DNA of 64,000 bases, from NCBI GenBank assembly GCA_964036155.1, contig OZ038423.1, positions 68,711,249 to 68,775,248 on the forward strand, given 5' to 3'. Positions 1 through 13,270 of this stretch are shown piece by piece. The notes under the pieces were generated by a model. It made no database searches, was not told where the DNA came from, and worked only from the letters and a program-made list of their open reading frames with translations. Each line of letters opens with the position of its first letter. Positions within the stretch are counted from its first letter, which is position 1. The DNA is from Diploscapter coronatus. Taxonomy: Eukaryota; Nematoda; Chromadorea; Rhabditida; Rhabditidae. The position numbers were made by a program, and so were the translations under genes.

Positions 1-255
1 AAGATTTATTTTGTATCCTTTCTTTTCAGCGCTATTTATAAGACCACGATATGTTAGAATATGAAAATTGGACATAGAGATAACAACTCCTTACCTTTCC
101 TAATCTTATTTTATGCCAGTATAAAGCTCATGACATAATAACATGTAAAATGAGAGAGATATCGGTTTCCTAGTTTTCTAAACTCTTTCACATGTGTTAG
201 GATATCATGTTTATAATTTCTCCTTTTCAAAATTTGTTTATTTGCGAATTTTCAG

Positions 256-3200
256 CCAATGTGGTGTACGTGCCTGACGTCGTATCCAATGTGCATGCCC
301 CGGTCGTGTTCTCCAAAACTGATTTCTTTACGCACAATGATAGGCTCGTGGGACATGGTTAGTTTTTTTTCCATTTTTGAAAACTTTGAAAAATCGATTT
401 TTTAAAAATATTTTTGGGGTTAAAATAACATCACTGTCGAGCAACTCTTGAAAGGATTTTGAGAACATTTTGGAACTTTTTGAAACGTATCTAAAATTTG
501 AAAATTTTATCAGATTTTCACACAATACTTATGTTGAAGGTCTTTGAAATGGTATTCGAAAGTAATGAGAAGAGTTGAAACTTGCTCTATTTTTCAGCGG
601 TGGACGATCAGTACAGTTACGTCATGCTTACTAGCACGGGAATTGCGACGGTCAGACTTTTGCCGAGGTAAACAAATCAAAAGCTTCCGAAAAGATTAGA
701 TTTTCAAAACTTCAGAGGTTTCGACGATGCCATTTTGAACGAGGAAAATTGCCAGGAACTGATGAACGAAATCCTCCCGAACGGGGCTGAAAACATGCAC
801 AAATTGACTGCGGCTTTCGTGCAATTCGGAGAAAAGGATATTGTAAGTTTGATTTTGTTTAAACCATACTTACCTTTTGGGTTAAGATCGAAAATTTGTA
901 CTTTTCAGGCGGCCGCCCAAAATTCGGTGCAGTTTCTGAGAAAAATGACCGATCAAGAATTAGCCCAACTCATCTATTCGTTCTTGGAGCACTGCGTCAA
1001 TTATTACGGTATTTTCACTTGTTAACACTTTTTCAAGTGATCGGTTTTTAAGATGACGGCGAACATCGTTTGGAGCTGATTCTGAGGGTCAAAAGGCTCT
1101 ACGTCCAAAGGTTGATTTTGTTCTTGAAGCAGTTCGGGATTTATGATAAGGTTGAATTTTTCGAGCAATAGGTTTCAAGATTTTAGAGTTTTTATTGATA
1201 TTGATAGGCGATTTTGGTAATGGTTCATGATGTGTTGATAGTAAAAAGGATACATTGATCACCTTCAAAACATGTTTCTCAAAAGACACAAATATCGCTT
1301 TGCAAGTGTTCGTCTTTTATTTCCAAAATTCTGAGACTTGTCCAAAAATTAGTCTTGAAAGTTGATTTAAATTTTTTTTTATAAATTCCTTTTCCTATCG
1401 GAAGGTCTATAGATTAGTTACCACCTTAAAATTCTTATTTACTTCTAGAATCTTGAACCCTACGTAAAATTTTAAATTTAATAATTTCTTAATTGAAATA
1501 CTTGAGATCTGCTCGATCCAACTACACGTGGGTGTCTCGACGAAGCTCCGTTCGATGGCGTCGATTTTGGCGGAGGCCTCGGAAAAAGTCGCCACAGCCA
1601 TTTCCCTCCTCGACTGGATGAGACTGAACACAGACAATTCAGATGCCGTCAAAATGGCTCTGGAAAAGATGAACAAGGCAAGGAATAACGTATTTTGCAT
1701 TTTCTTAAAAAGTGGATCACAGCGGGGTAGTGTAAGATTTACCTATGATTTCAAAAAGAGTCACCAAGAAGAATCACTTTTCTTAAAAGAGGATTGATTT
1801 TACGAAGTTTCGGAGCGTATTTTTATATTTATATGTACAGTCCGGTATCAAGGTTAGACAAACTTCAGTGCTGAAAAACTTGAACCTCAAAATTTTTAAA
1901 CGTACCTAATTTTCAGAACCGAATCTACCCCTCAACTACCATCATCCGGGATGTTGAACAGGAGGCCATCGGACGCATTTCCTCCATTTGCCTTCTCCCA
2001 ATTGGAATCGTACAAAGTGTGAAAGACATCTTCAAGAAGGGAACTTATACGGTCGCTCAGAAGTTGGAGGTTCTCCACATCGCCGTGGAAATGCTACTCA
2101 AGTACTCGGCCAGTATTGAAACCAGCAGAAGGTATATCTTTTTCTTACAAAACTAAATGTTTTAAAATCTCATCAGAACCATGATTTGCCCCATTCTCAT
2201 GTCGTCTGTCGTAAAACTTGCAACGTTCCCGATAAAACTATCCATATTTTCAAAATTTGATTTTGATTCTACTTTCAGGTGCTCCGCAAGCGTGGCGACT
2301 CAGCAGGGAGAAGCATTGTGGACCCACGGTGGTATTTCGGACGCATTTTCTGATATGGTAATTTTAAGATAAATTAAAAGATTTTTTTAAAGAAAAGAGG
2401 ACGAATCTAATCTCAGTGCTAATTCTGATTTTCAGTGCCGCATCATTCTGGAGCTCCTGGTTCAGCCGATCGGTCATTCAGAGCAATCCAGGCTCAGGGA
2501 ATTCATCTTGCGGCTCATTGTGTTCCATCTGAACGAGTTGACGGAGAGACCAGACGGCAATGAGGCTCTGATCGGTATCTACAACGCGGGCGATCAGAAA
2601 GCCGCCCTCGACTTGGCACAGAGATTCAAGGTTGGCATTTTAAATACGAAATTCTAACTCTAATCAATAATGCCTGAGAAGCTATGAGAAAGATCTAATG
2701 AATTTTAAAATATTTTCGATTGTTTTTGGAAATGCTATATTATTACACGTCGAGGCCTACGTGTATTCCATAGAAGAAATTTGAAAAATGATCGTTCAAA
2801 TGATGAAATATAAATAACTTTTTATACGTGGAAGGTTTATGATTATCTTTACAAACCTTGTTAAACATTATGCTAAAAGTAACGTAAAATAAACCTTCAA
2901 ATTATGAAAAAAAAAATATTCAAAAATCCTTCCTATAACTCTTCAATAAAAACGAAGTTTGAAAAATTCAGGACTTCAAAATCCTAATCAAAGACGTGCT
3001 GAAGTTGCCGGAAAAGGAGCGTTCTGAAGCACTGGCCTTCTACAAGAAACGATATGCAGAGGATGACTTCGAGATTTACTACTGTAGCTATCTGAGGAAA
3101 CATGGTTAGAGTTTACGAGAACTTTATGGGGAACTTGTGACTTTTCTGTGAACTTAACAATTTTTGAAGATATTTTTCGGGTGCTATTAGAAACTTCTAA

Positions 3201-5189
3201 AAACCTGAAACCTTGATTCCAGGCTACAATGAACTGCTCCTGGCCGAGTCCGGAGAGAGGGTGGACAGATACTTGGCGACCTGTGAAGACATCAGATGGA
3301 GACGAGAGTTGCAGAACAATAATTACGAAAAGGTTGGGAATCGAAAATTCCTAGAAATTTGGTTACTTATTCACAACAGCAGCTTCTGCAAGTACACTGA
3401 CTTATGATATTTTAAGAAGAGTCTATTGAACTTTGGAACATAGTTGAAATTTATTATTTTTGCTCCAATCGCCCACTTCAAGATCAATCCCTTATTTTTC
3501 TGCAAAATGTTTTGATTTTTGAAATATGCATGATTTTTTTTATTTACTTTTAAGCTTGTATCCCTTTATGATTAATTTTTACTTTCAGGCCTCCCACAGC
3601 CTGCTGAGTTTGGCGGAAAAAGAAAAATCGGATGTTTGGAAGTGCAAGGTTCGTCTTTTCCAGTAAAATTGAAAATCAATGATGTTTCAAAGTTTTTTTT
3701 CCAAAATTATTGATTTTTAATTGCTGATTTCTTCTTAATTTATCGATTTTTCAGGCCCTCACCTCCCTCTCCAAGTTATCCGCTCTGTGCTCAGACAAGC
3801 CAATCAATGTGATTGTGGACGAAGCGGACAGGAAACTGAATCTCATCAACCACCAGATGAAGATTCCTGGCACACTGATTAGAGTGAGTTTCAACATTTT
3901 TTCGTAAATGGCTTTTTCTTGGCTGATTTTCAATAAAACAGACTAATTGTTAAAAATGAAGAAAAAATGTTTCAAGATTTGTCTTTAAAACCCTATTTTG
4001 ATTGATTGGACAATAATTTTGCGGTACACACTTCTCATTAAATAAAGATAGCTAGGTTTTTGAAAATTTTTCAAAAAGGCGCTTATAAACGGAAATGTGT
4101 TATTTCCTATTGCTTCGTTGAATTGGTCTTTATTAAACTTGCAAATTTGACTTATTGCAGAAGGTCTTCACTGACAATCCGAACCGTCCCCTGACGATCA
4201 ATGAACTTCTTCAAGTCAATCTGATGGCCGGGGACTTGGAGGAAAGCGACGAAGAAATGCTGGAAGGACATATCAGGTGATCAACTTAGTTTGAGATAAT
4301 TAGGGTAACTAAATATTTAACTAGGGCTCTCCAACTCGTGGCCTCCCTTCTGACGCCTCAATCCGAAGAGCAAGTGGTCGAAATCGCAAACGATGTCTGG
4401 ATTTCGGTGTGGAGAAGTACGAATTGGAAGGTAAGCGATAAGAATAAAATGATAAGGTATCAGCGATAAGGATTTCATATTTTACTGATAGGGAGTGATA
4501 AAATTTGGTCGAATGATAAGATATCATTATTATAACTGATAAGTAGCAATAAAACCAATAAATTTTAGGTATCAGTAATAAGAAATAAGTAGCAGTTTTC
4601 AGGCGATCAAAACGAAGCACGACGAGGCCATATCCCATTTCGGTCAGGTCATCGTCAGCTTGGTTGCGGATGAAGGTCAGCACACTTTTCAATTTTGATA
4701 CGTTTTAGAGCATTCTTCCTTATCTTGATTACTTTAGCTTTAGTTATCTCCATGTTGTAGATTTATTAAAGATTCCTCATTTATTGAATGTTTCATTGAA
4801 AATCTTATATGAAAACCATTTTTTCAACGCTAATGCGTTGCGCTGCTTCGTACTTTTTAATGTATTCAATTAGTAAAAAATTCCAGACATCCCCCTGAAG
4901 CAGAAGTTGATTCTGATGCCTCGTATCGAGAAAATCACCCAATCGATTTGTAAAGAAGGAGGTGGCGCTAGGAAGAGCATAGTAACGAACACGATCGATG
5001 GGGAGGACGTCATCAAGTGGGTTAATTTTGAAATCTCAGAAAATTGTAGGAAAGTCGGATTAACTTTAAGAAACTTCGGAAAAATTTAAATTGACCTCGA
5101 ATAAATGAAGATAAATTTTCAGAAGACTTTGCGAAATCATGAGATTGAAACTGGAGGAACAGGATGATCAGCCCATGGTTACGGAGTAG
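256..5189 (+). CDS. npp-15: Nuclear pore protein Nup133, 3' part (5' end outside window)
   Basis: Structural nucleoporin of the Nup107-160 (Y) complex, acting in pore assembly and mRNA export. Eighteen exons can be joined in frame: 256-357, 598-667, 716-842, 909-1008, 1053-1150, 1507-1689, 1917-2131, 2279-2357, 2436-2630, 2972-3104, 3223-3332, 3589-3648, 3755-3883, 4161-4276, 4325-4430, 4603-4675, 4887-5016 and 5123-5189 (TAG). They give about 697 residues. The first exons end a beta-propeller; the rest is all alpha-helical. The stretch ASHSLLSLAEKEKSD...LTSLSKLSALCSD matches the conserved Nup133 pattern 'ASxSLLxLAxxE...KTLLxLSKLAAL'. The N-terminal propeller lies upstream of the window. Assignment rests on remembered family sequence. 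The gene symbol assumes this is the single worm Nup133 orthologue. Confidence 0.82.
4431..4602 (+). repeat. GATAA-rich intron of the Nup133 gene
   Basis: This 172-base intron carries about seven GATA cores (GATAAG, GATAAA, GATAGG), several as ACTGATAAG or ATGATAAG. They may be a degenerate short tandem repeat or a cluster of GATA-factor sites. No experimental support is visible. Confidence 0.4.
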
Positions 5190-7997
5190 GGTAATTTTTC
5201 AGAAATTTCATCTTTTTTCAAATGTTTCTGGATTTATAATAGTTCAAGCGCTCAAAATACGCATTAGTATTTATCATTTTCGAGTACGTTTTTGAAAAAT
5301 TCAGGATCATATTTTTGTTAGTTTCATCATCCCAGTTACTCAAGTTGTCTACGGTTTTTCCTCAAGGTCTTTAAAAATTTCAACGATTTTCGAATTTTCT
5401 AGAATTTTTTCTGTAAAATTTCACTTTTCTTCGATTTTTCCATGATCTTTCGTTTTCATGCCCCATTTTTCCAGGTACTGCTGTATTTTATCTCTGAAAA
5501 TCTCACATACTGCCCTAAATTTATCCATTTTTTCGTTTTGATTTTATCGATTTCCTCTCGGTTGTTTTTATTTCTAGGTACCAGCAATTTACTTGATCTC
5601 GAATTTGCAAACAATAAAATGGCGGTTTTATTTTTTAATATTTTTAAAAATCGCGGTTTTAGCCGGATTTCAAATATCTAATTTTTCAAATGATGAAATT
5701 TACAAATTTTGATTTTTTTCAGAGTGCTTACCGACAATTTTTCAAACTCCAGAAATTGTCAATTTCTGCAAGTCCTCGAATTTTTATTTCTCCTCGTAAA
5801 AATGGGAACTAGCGAAGGAAATTACAATAAAAAGCTATAAAACTCGTTAATTCGTGATGAGAAGAGTTTACAAGTAAAGTGGGGGATCTACGCAGATTAA
5901 TCTGAATGAACTCCTATTTTTGCGATTTAGTAAAAACGCACCACTTTATTTGTTGCTAATTACTTTTAGCTCCTAAGAAAATCTATTTTCTTTCTTCAAG
6001 AATTAGACCTTTAGTTTTCCGCGAATTTTTGAGGTTACCCAAAAACTTTCGAAAAATAGGAATTCACCCAAGTTTACCTATATGAAATTCAATCTCGAAA
6101 GGTGCTTTATCAGGCGCTTTTTCGAAATTAAAGGTGCATTTTCTCATAACCTTTCCCATTCTCTTACCTAATATCTAAATGGGAAATAATGCGATTTTAC
6201 GGACTTTATTATTAGGAAATTTTCAGTTTTCAGGAAAAGAAACTTGAAGGTTGCTATTTTCGAAATGCCACTTGTCAGAAACACCTTTCTTCGCTTTGAA
6301 AAGCAGGCATTGATTTTGGAAAAGGTGCATTTTTTACCCGAAAGGAAATCCTTTTTAGCTGCCCCTTTTATTTTATGGATTTATTCCGGATATATCCCAG
6401 CCGTTTTTCGTTATCGCCTCGGGCATTTTTATTCGCTCCGTCTCTAGTTTTACTTCTTTTTCATAACATTTCTCTTTTCTCTATCTTTTCCCCTCTCTTG
6501 TGCATATATTGAGATTCCCTTTTTCAGTTGTTCTTTAGAAGAAAGAAGGAAATAGCAGAGAAGTTCTATAGAGCAAAAGATTTAGAGAAGGAAGGAAAAT
6601 AGCACGAAAAACTGAACGCTAGAGAAGCTTGAGAAAAGAGAAATAGTATGGAAGTTGGCGAGAGTCCAAAGATGAGGATTGCAGAATAGGAAAGTGGCTG
6701 GCGCCTCAGGGCCCGAATCGATAACCCAAAAGCGGAATAAGAGAAATAATAAGGGAATTTTAGAGAGTCAGAGAAAAAGGAGAATATTTTGAGAGAGACA
6801 AAGAAATAGTATGAGTAAAGATAGAGAAGGAGGAGAAATAGTATGGAAATGGGAGGCGAAAGGATAGAGACACTGCCAATAATTTTACTCGCTGCCGAGG
6901 CCTTTTTCTCTAAGCCACTTTAACGGCCCGAAGCCGCGCAGGGAGTCTTTCTTTGCAAGTCCATTATTAGTATTGCTTTTCTAACGATTTTTATATCGGA
7001 CGCTTTTCCTCGCCTATTTCTCAACGTGTGAAAAGTATTGATTTTCTAAAAAAAAAATGCAGCTTTTTTCTAGCTATCTTTTATCATGCGATTCTTTATC
7101 GGGTTTTATTTTCTAAGAAAATCCGAGCCTTTTTCCAACCTATTCATCATGTAATCTTCATAAGGCTTCCTGGATAATCCCCTTGATGACAAATTATATT
7201 AAATCCGTTTTCCAGGCCTATCTCTCAGTACGGGATTAAGATTTGACATATCCGGCCCCATTATTAGAATTGCAGTTTGACTAGGGAAAGCGAGGAGAAG
7301 GGGGCCAATTTTGGGCAGAAAATTGAATGCCTCAAGGGCCACATGTCCTTGTAATTGACATCAGAAAAGAGAGTGGCTTGGATTGTTGGAGGATCAGGAG
7401 AGATTTTCTGGATTTTGGAGGATTTTTGGTAGATTTGAATAGAGGAGATTGCAAATAAATTAGATAAAGTTGTATAATTAGGTTTGGGTTGGATGGAGTA
7501 GGCTGCAATTTTACCTAATGATTTCATTTGCGCGGCCTCTGTATCATAATAAATTTTCCGATAAGTTTAAAAAATTTAGAAGTCTTTCAAATGTTTTAAT
7601 CTTCAATATTTTTCCTTTAACACACTGGGTTATTGAAAATGTAGTCTTGTTTCGCCATTTTGGAGACGGGATCTTGAAACTTCTGCTTTCATTATTCACC
7701 GAATGCTTTTCTCTGAATAATCTATCATTTCTTTCTTTCCTTCTCACTCTATTTCTCCTCATCTCTAACCATGTCCATTATCGATTTTTCTTTCGTTTCG
7801 CAATCCCGCTCCACATTTCTCATTGCTTATGACTTATTTGTCACATTCCGATCCAGTTTATCGATTTTTCGAAAAATTGTGCTCCAGCCGTTTCCCCGCA
7901 TTTCCTAAATTTATTCAGTCGGATTTTCAGAATATTGAAATTTGATTTCAGCTGTGCTCAACTTTGTTCAACCAAACCAACCAATTGCTGAGCGAAA
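5190..7997. other. Intergenic, Nup133 to snb-1
   Basis: No convincing exon on either strand. It holds AATAAA at 5613-5618 (423 bases after the Nup133 stop, so of uncertain use), a purine-rich repeat tract, and a pyrimidine-rich stretch around 7680-7830 near the snb-1 promoter side. A strong acceptor (TTTGATTTCAG) near 7951 would give a short snb-1 5' UTR exon or a trans-splice site. Confidence 0.6.
6540..6900 (+). repeat. Purine-rich tract with GAAATAGTATG cores
   Basis: Purine-dominated sequence with copies of AAATAGTATG at 6641, about 6804 and 6837, separated by AGAGAAGGA-type filler. Member of the window-wide dispersed family described under findings. Not coding. Confidence 0.6.
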
Positions 7998-9027
7998 ATG
8001 GACGGTAAAATTAGAATAAATTTAAAAAAATAAAAATTGATTTTAAGAATCAAAGTAATAAAAGTTTCAAGACGATTTGGTTATCAAGCCGTATTTTATC
8101 AAGTTTTTCGATGAAGAAAAACCAGATTTAAAGATTAAACTTGTGCAATAAATTATAAAAAAAAAAAAAAAAAAATAACGAATAAATATTTTGAGGAGGC
8201 GGAGCAGCGCAACCTGGAGCGGCGCCGGGAGCGGCCGGAGCGCAGGTAATAAATAAATTTAAAAAAACTAATCACAGGGCTAGCATTAATTTTGACCTGC
8301 TTTTTTGTTTTAGCTTATGGCCCAGGATTAAAATTCTAATGTTTATCTATTGCAGGGCGGTTCCCAGGGTCCGCGCCCCTCGAACAAGCGACTCCAACAG
8401 ACCCAGGCCCAGGTCGATGAGGTCGTCGGCATCATGAAGGTGCGCAAATTATTTAGATCTTCATTTTTTTCGAAAAATTTCTCGAGAAAGTTAATCTAGT
8501 TGATTACTTCATACACGTTTTGAGTGAAGATACACTTTCTAGGATCCTTGAACGAAGTATTTTTCGAAGAAAAAAATGCAAACAAAAAATATCTGCAGGT
8601 GAACGTGGAAAAGGTGCTAGAGCGCGACCAAAAACTCTCGCAACTCGACGACAGAGCCGACGCCCTGCAAGAGGGAGCCTCCCAGTTCGAGAAGTCCGCG
8701 GCCACCCTCAAGCGGAAGTACTGGTGGAAGAACATCAAAATGATGATCATCATGTGCGGTGAGTTTGAAACGTGTTCAAATGCCAACTTTATGGTTGACA
8801 ATTAGCGTCGAAGCAGATTTTTTTGAAAACCTCTACGACTATTTTACTTGCAAAAGAATAATGTTGGAAGAAAAGTACTTATAGAAGCTGAAAATGTGCT
8901 CAGATATTAATTTAAAAGCTGGAAAGTATAGATGGGGCGCATTTTGAAAATGGGTTAATTTTTGAAATTTTCAGCCATCGTCGTTATCTTGATCATCATC
9001 ATCGTTCTGTGGGCCGGCGGAAAGTAA
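7998..9027 (+). CDS. snb-1: Synaptobrevin/VAMP (neuronal R-SNARE)
   Basis: Synaptic-vesicle R-SNARE that pairs with syntaxin and SNAP-25 to drive neurotransmitter release. Exons 7998-8004, 8196-8245, 8356-8439, 8599-8758 and 8975-9027 give 117 residues. From the [20 protein letters not shown] stretch to the WAGGK end the protein appears essentially identical to C. elegans SNB-1. It contains the full SNARE motif with the zero-layer Arg in LEREDQKL-type context (here [11 protein letters not shown]), the juxtamembrane RKYWWKN and one C-terminal membrane helix. The N-terminus differs: a Gly/Ala/Pro-rich segment makes it about 8 residues longer than the 109-residue worm protein. Exon 1 encodes only Met-Asp plus one base. 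Intron 1 has an 18-A run and a weak TTTTGAG acceptor with a second in-frame AG three bases on (NAGNAG), so one residue may vary. Confidence 0.96.
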
Positions 9028-9031
9028 ACAG

Positions 9032-9565
9032 GTAAATCTTATTATTTTCGCAAAAAATGACTCCAAAAGAACGAGGGCTTAAATTATTTTTGAAATGACT
9101 ATTCTTCTAAGCGATTTTAGAAACATACAAGAATCTGAGAGAAGAAAAGATAATAATTTTGTAAGGCAGTTGTATTATTTTTGAGATGCTAAGTTTCATT
9201 TAAGAATTTTTGAAACATACCAAAATTGTTGGGAGAAAGGAGAGATCAGGGTTGTTCACGGGTAAGGTATAGATAGAGATTTTTCCTTAACCATTGAAAA
9301 AGACAAATAAAGCAGGTACGACAGAATCTGTATCTGCCCATAGTTAAGACAGGTGAAAGGTACGAACATGTTGAATCTAGTACAAGTACAGGTACGCTTT
9401 TTCAATACCTGTGGGCAGCCCTAGGAGAAATGCTAATTTTTGTCAGTGAGACTTTCAAAAATTTTACCAAGCTCAGCTACTTTTGGTAAATCATTTTAAC
9501 CTCGAAGTTTTTAGACTCGGCGTCCTTCTCCACCCTCTCTACGCTCTCTACCCCCATACTTCCAG
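9032..9565 (+). other. Likely 3'-UTR intron of snb-1
   Basis: Four bases after the snb-1 stop there is a consensus donor (CAG|GTAAAT). A strong pyrimidine-tract acceptor (CATACTTCCAG) follows at 9565, before a GC-richer segment. The donor lies close enough to the stop codon that nonsense-mediated decay would not be expected. Inferred from splice signals only. Confidence 0.4.
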
Positions 9566-10615
9566 ATGAGCCCTCCAAACCCGGCCGATATTACGACATA
9601 CGGCAATTGATATTTGACCACACTTGGCAAAGTGATACTTGCTAAAATTCTCCACATCTTTTATTCTCCTTTCAAAACCATCTGCTAAAATTCTTTTCAA
9701 CTTTTTATCTTCTAAGTTTTACCTTTTCAAGTCACCTTTGCTTTTGTTCATGGAAAATAGTACCCTCTAAAATTTCTAGAAAATCCCACAAATTTATTAG
9801 TTTTAAAATTGATTTTTCACCCACCACGGTTGTGTGTACCATTTGCTTAGAAAAAGGTAAATTTGAAATTTCTTAAAGGCTCCTCCCAAAATTTTCAAAT
9901 GATGCGACAGAATATATTTATCTTGCTTAGGATAGGATTTATTACTTAGCGAGAGGTAACGAGGAAAAGAAGAATATTCTTCTCCGTTTATTCTTGAATT
10001 TTATATGAGTTTTGGAAGGATCTTTTTATACTCCAAGCTACTGGGCTTAGCGATAATTTTATGCGAGGTTAGAGACGCATAGTTCAGAGGTAGAAAACGC
10101 TCTACCCACTCTGCTCTTTAACGTTATTTCAGAAACTAGACAATTTTTGAAATAATAGCTTCGCAAGAAATGTAATTTATTGTAAGTTCTCAAAAATGCT
10201 GTCCAATACCCTAGCCATGCACCTGTAAAGAACTTTCCTTATTTTAGCTTATTTTAACTTTCTCTTTATGCTATCTTATCAATTCCATTCCGAAATACGG
10301 TATTTTCAAGAGAAAAGTTGGGAAAGGTGTGAAAATTATGCTAATTTCCTGACTTAAAATATCGTATTCTTCAAAAAGTGTTTTCAAAATTTAAAAATGT
10401 TTTACCCATACGACAAATGGTAGTTTTATCCATAAAAATCCGCAAAAATCCTACGATTTTAGCCGATTTTACAAAGTTTTATTATTTCGTAAGAAGTGAA
10501 TAAATAAATTTGAAAATGTTTAGTTAACATTTTAGTGATAGATATCTGTGCTTGGGTCCTGTATCCGAAACTTTGTACTTGGATTTTTTTAGAATTAAAA
10601 AAATAAATTTTTCAG
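9566..10615. other. snb-1 3' UTR and intergenic spacer
   Basis: AT-rich, no convincing ORF. A GTTAGAGACGCA element lies near 10070, a motif that recurs in other spacers. The spacer ends in the ATTTTTCAG acceptor that directly abuts the syntaxin-18 start codon. Confidence 0.5.
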
Positions 10616-13270
10616 ATGGTTACAGATTTGACAGGCTGCTTCAAAGAATGCGCTACGGTGTATGCTTCAAAGAAAAGTGAGGAAAATGGTTTTAAAACTG
10701 ATAGTGGGAAAAGATAATGACTAATTTTAATAAAAAATTTACTGTCGATTTTTCGATAGCTTTATAAAAATTGGGAACAAAAGTATAAAGTTTACATTAG
10801 CTTTTTCGACAAAGATATTAAAAAAACATGAAAAAATTGAAACAAGCGATTTTTTCAGGCAAAGAAACTCGTCGAGCCTCCGAATTAGAATCTGAAAAAA
10901 GTGAAGGAAGTCAAAAACCGCCTTCCAAAACTAGTCAGGTACCAAATTCATAATAAATAATTTTACTCTGTTGTTAAATTGACTCGGGACTAAAAACGAT
11001 GAACTTGATTACAGACCTTCAAAAACGCATCCGCAACGGCTAGAGCGATCGCTAAGGATTTGGCTGGCTTGGAGTAGGTTTCAAATTTCAACATTTTTCA
11101 TTATTTCTAAAGAAGTTACTGAAATGGCACATCTTCAAGTTATTGTGGATAGCTATTTAGAGGTTCTTATGGGTTGCAAAATCGTTTCTGAGATATGTTT
11201 CATGATTGGCTTTAATTCAAAAGAACTCTCTCGCTCTCGATAATATTCTTCCAACATTCAGTTGCATAAATAAAATTAGAGATTTGTATAAGTACTTTAA
11301 GAGAATTACTCCTCCACAAACGACTCGACTACTTGTCGTTCAATTCGCTGACTTGTCGAATGACCGACCAGGAAAGGCAGCGATTCGATGAACAATGCAC
11401 TAAGGTAGGCAAATTTCGAAGGTTTCGGAATTTCTTATTCGAATTCTTCGATTAACTATGCACTTCCAGGTCATCTCTCAACTTGGCCAGAATATCCGAA
11501 TTCTGGAAAGTCGGGCCAAACAGATCGAAATTCAAGAGAATATGCAGCAGGGTAATTTATTTTATTGCTCGCTATTAAAATTGCTATCTTTTCTTATTTG
11601 TTTTTATTATTATTTTAAATTTCAGGAGAGCACCTCCGACACGTCACTCAACTTCTACAGTCGTACTTGTCAAAATGCACCGCTATGATGGCTACAATGA
11701 GGTAAAACCTATGCGGTAGAATTGCAAAATTGGGGAAGTTTTTTAATACAATCATTGAGAAAAAATAAATGTATAAAAAGAGGTGGATTTGAAAAATTTG
11801 TGTTTAAAAAAATAACATTTTCAGAAAGCTCCGTTTCGCGAACGAAAAGAAGAAGCAGCAAACGAAACGTTTGGCCAAATTAGTGGAGCACACGGTAGCG
11901 ATCAGGAAGATTCACCAGGAAGAAACTGAAAGTAGTAAGGTTTTTTATTATTTTTAAAATTAATCTCTTATTTCTTTAAATTTATTTTTTCCAGAACCAA
12001 ATTCCCTTTCTGGTTCAAGGATTCAAGAGATGAAATCTGAAAACGGAACTGTCAAGAAAAGAAAGGAGGAAGAAAAGCCGAAGAAAACTGTGGATGGATG
12101 GGACGAACCGGAACAGTATCAAACGGAGACTTGTAGGTTTTTTTTTTTTTTTTAATTTATAGCAGCTTTCCGATCGATAAATTGTTTAAAAGCATTAATT
12201 CGTGAATTTGGGATTCTTTGAAACCTTTATTTTTCTCATAAAAGTTATGCAAAATCTGGTTATATGGCTATTAAAAGAGAATTATTTTTCCAAAAACGTG
12301 AATTCTTTAAAACTTGGTTTATTTTTTCATTTTCGTCGATGATATCCAGAATAGTTGAAAATCATTCTATTGATGGGTTGACATATTTGAAGCTTATGGA
12401 AATTTAGAACGTTTTTACTAACGCTATAATTGACTGATCGAAAAACCTTTCATTTTGAAAATTACTTGAAATTGATGAGTTATTCTTCTATATAGTATAA
12501 AATTTCTTCTTCATTAACCCTTAAACTTTTTGAAGTTTATTAGTTTTCCCCAGAATTTAAATTTCAGCTTCTCACCTGGACGAGCCTCGTAAGTCGCAAC
12601 TAATGCAGGAAAACGCTCAGATCTACGAGAAGTTCCGCCACATTCACGCGGAAATCGACCATGTTGAGGAGCAAATTACAGAGATTCAGAGACTCCAGGA
12701 GACGTTCACTGAAAAGGTACGGTAATTTACGCTAGTCTTGATATTTTATTACTGTAACTTGTCTTTCTGCAGTAATTTTGGTTTTTTTCTTACTGTAGTC
12801 AAAATTTGATACTGTAATCTTTTTCAAAAATTAAACTTGATCTGCCACAGTAATCCGTAGACAAATTAGTTTTAGGTTAAATTTTTTAACTTAATTGTTA
12901 TGTTCAACTCCGGAAAACGCAGCGAAAAATAGCGTTCAAAAGACTTTGAGGATATGAATTTTTTAAACCTACAAAATTCGAAGATATGAAATTCCAGATT
13001 TTCGACCAAGAGAAAGAAATTGAAGATCTAAACGAAACTGCCGTCCAAATTACGATGAACATTCGGGACGGGAATGACTGGATTCGACAGGTAAAAACCT
13101 TGCCTAAGTTTTGCAAAATAAACTCCGCCCTTATTGATTAACCCCGCCCACATTTCAAAGACCGATATTTTCAGGCAATTTCCAACTCCGCAAGCCGAAG
13201 AGTCGTGATTCTTTTCTGCATCATCGTCATGACGTTCACTCTGATCTTCCTGGACTGGTACAATCCGTAG
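10616..13270 (+). CDS. syx-18: Syntaxin-18 (ER Qa-SNARE, Ufe1 family)
   Basis: ER t-SNARE for retrograde Golgi-to-ER fusion. Eleven exons: 10616-10676, 10859-10938, 11015-11073, 11302-11404, 11470-11551, 11626-11701, 11825-11934, 11995-12132, 12568-12716, 12998-13090 and 13175-13270, giving 348 residues. An N-terminal helical region contains RMTDQERQRF, matching the human STX18 block GRMTDTERDQ. A charged linker follows. The SNARE motif contains EIQRLQETFTEKIFDQEKEI, near-identical in pattern to human STX18, with the zero-layer Gln in FDQE. One C-terminal membrane helix ends in LFLDWYNP (human LFLDWYDS). The acceptor TTTTTCAG immediately precedes the ATG, so the start is probably trans-spliced. 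The exon 7/8 junction is ambiguous between two in-frame donors; GTAAGG was chosen. Confidence 0.9.

Noticed and set aside
1..255. Possible further Nup133 exon after TTTTCAG at 22-29
   Set aside because: All three frames stop within about 30 bases and no donor follows in a useful position.
4321..4692. 123-codon minus-strand ORF
   Set aside because: Antisense shadow of two Nup133 exons and the GATAA-rich intron between them.
10068..10120. D-arm-like sequence TAGTTCAGAGGTAGA
   Set aside because: No T-arm or acceptor stem follows; it belongs to the dispersed TTAGAGACGCA motif.
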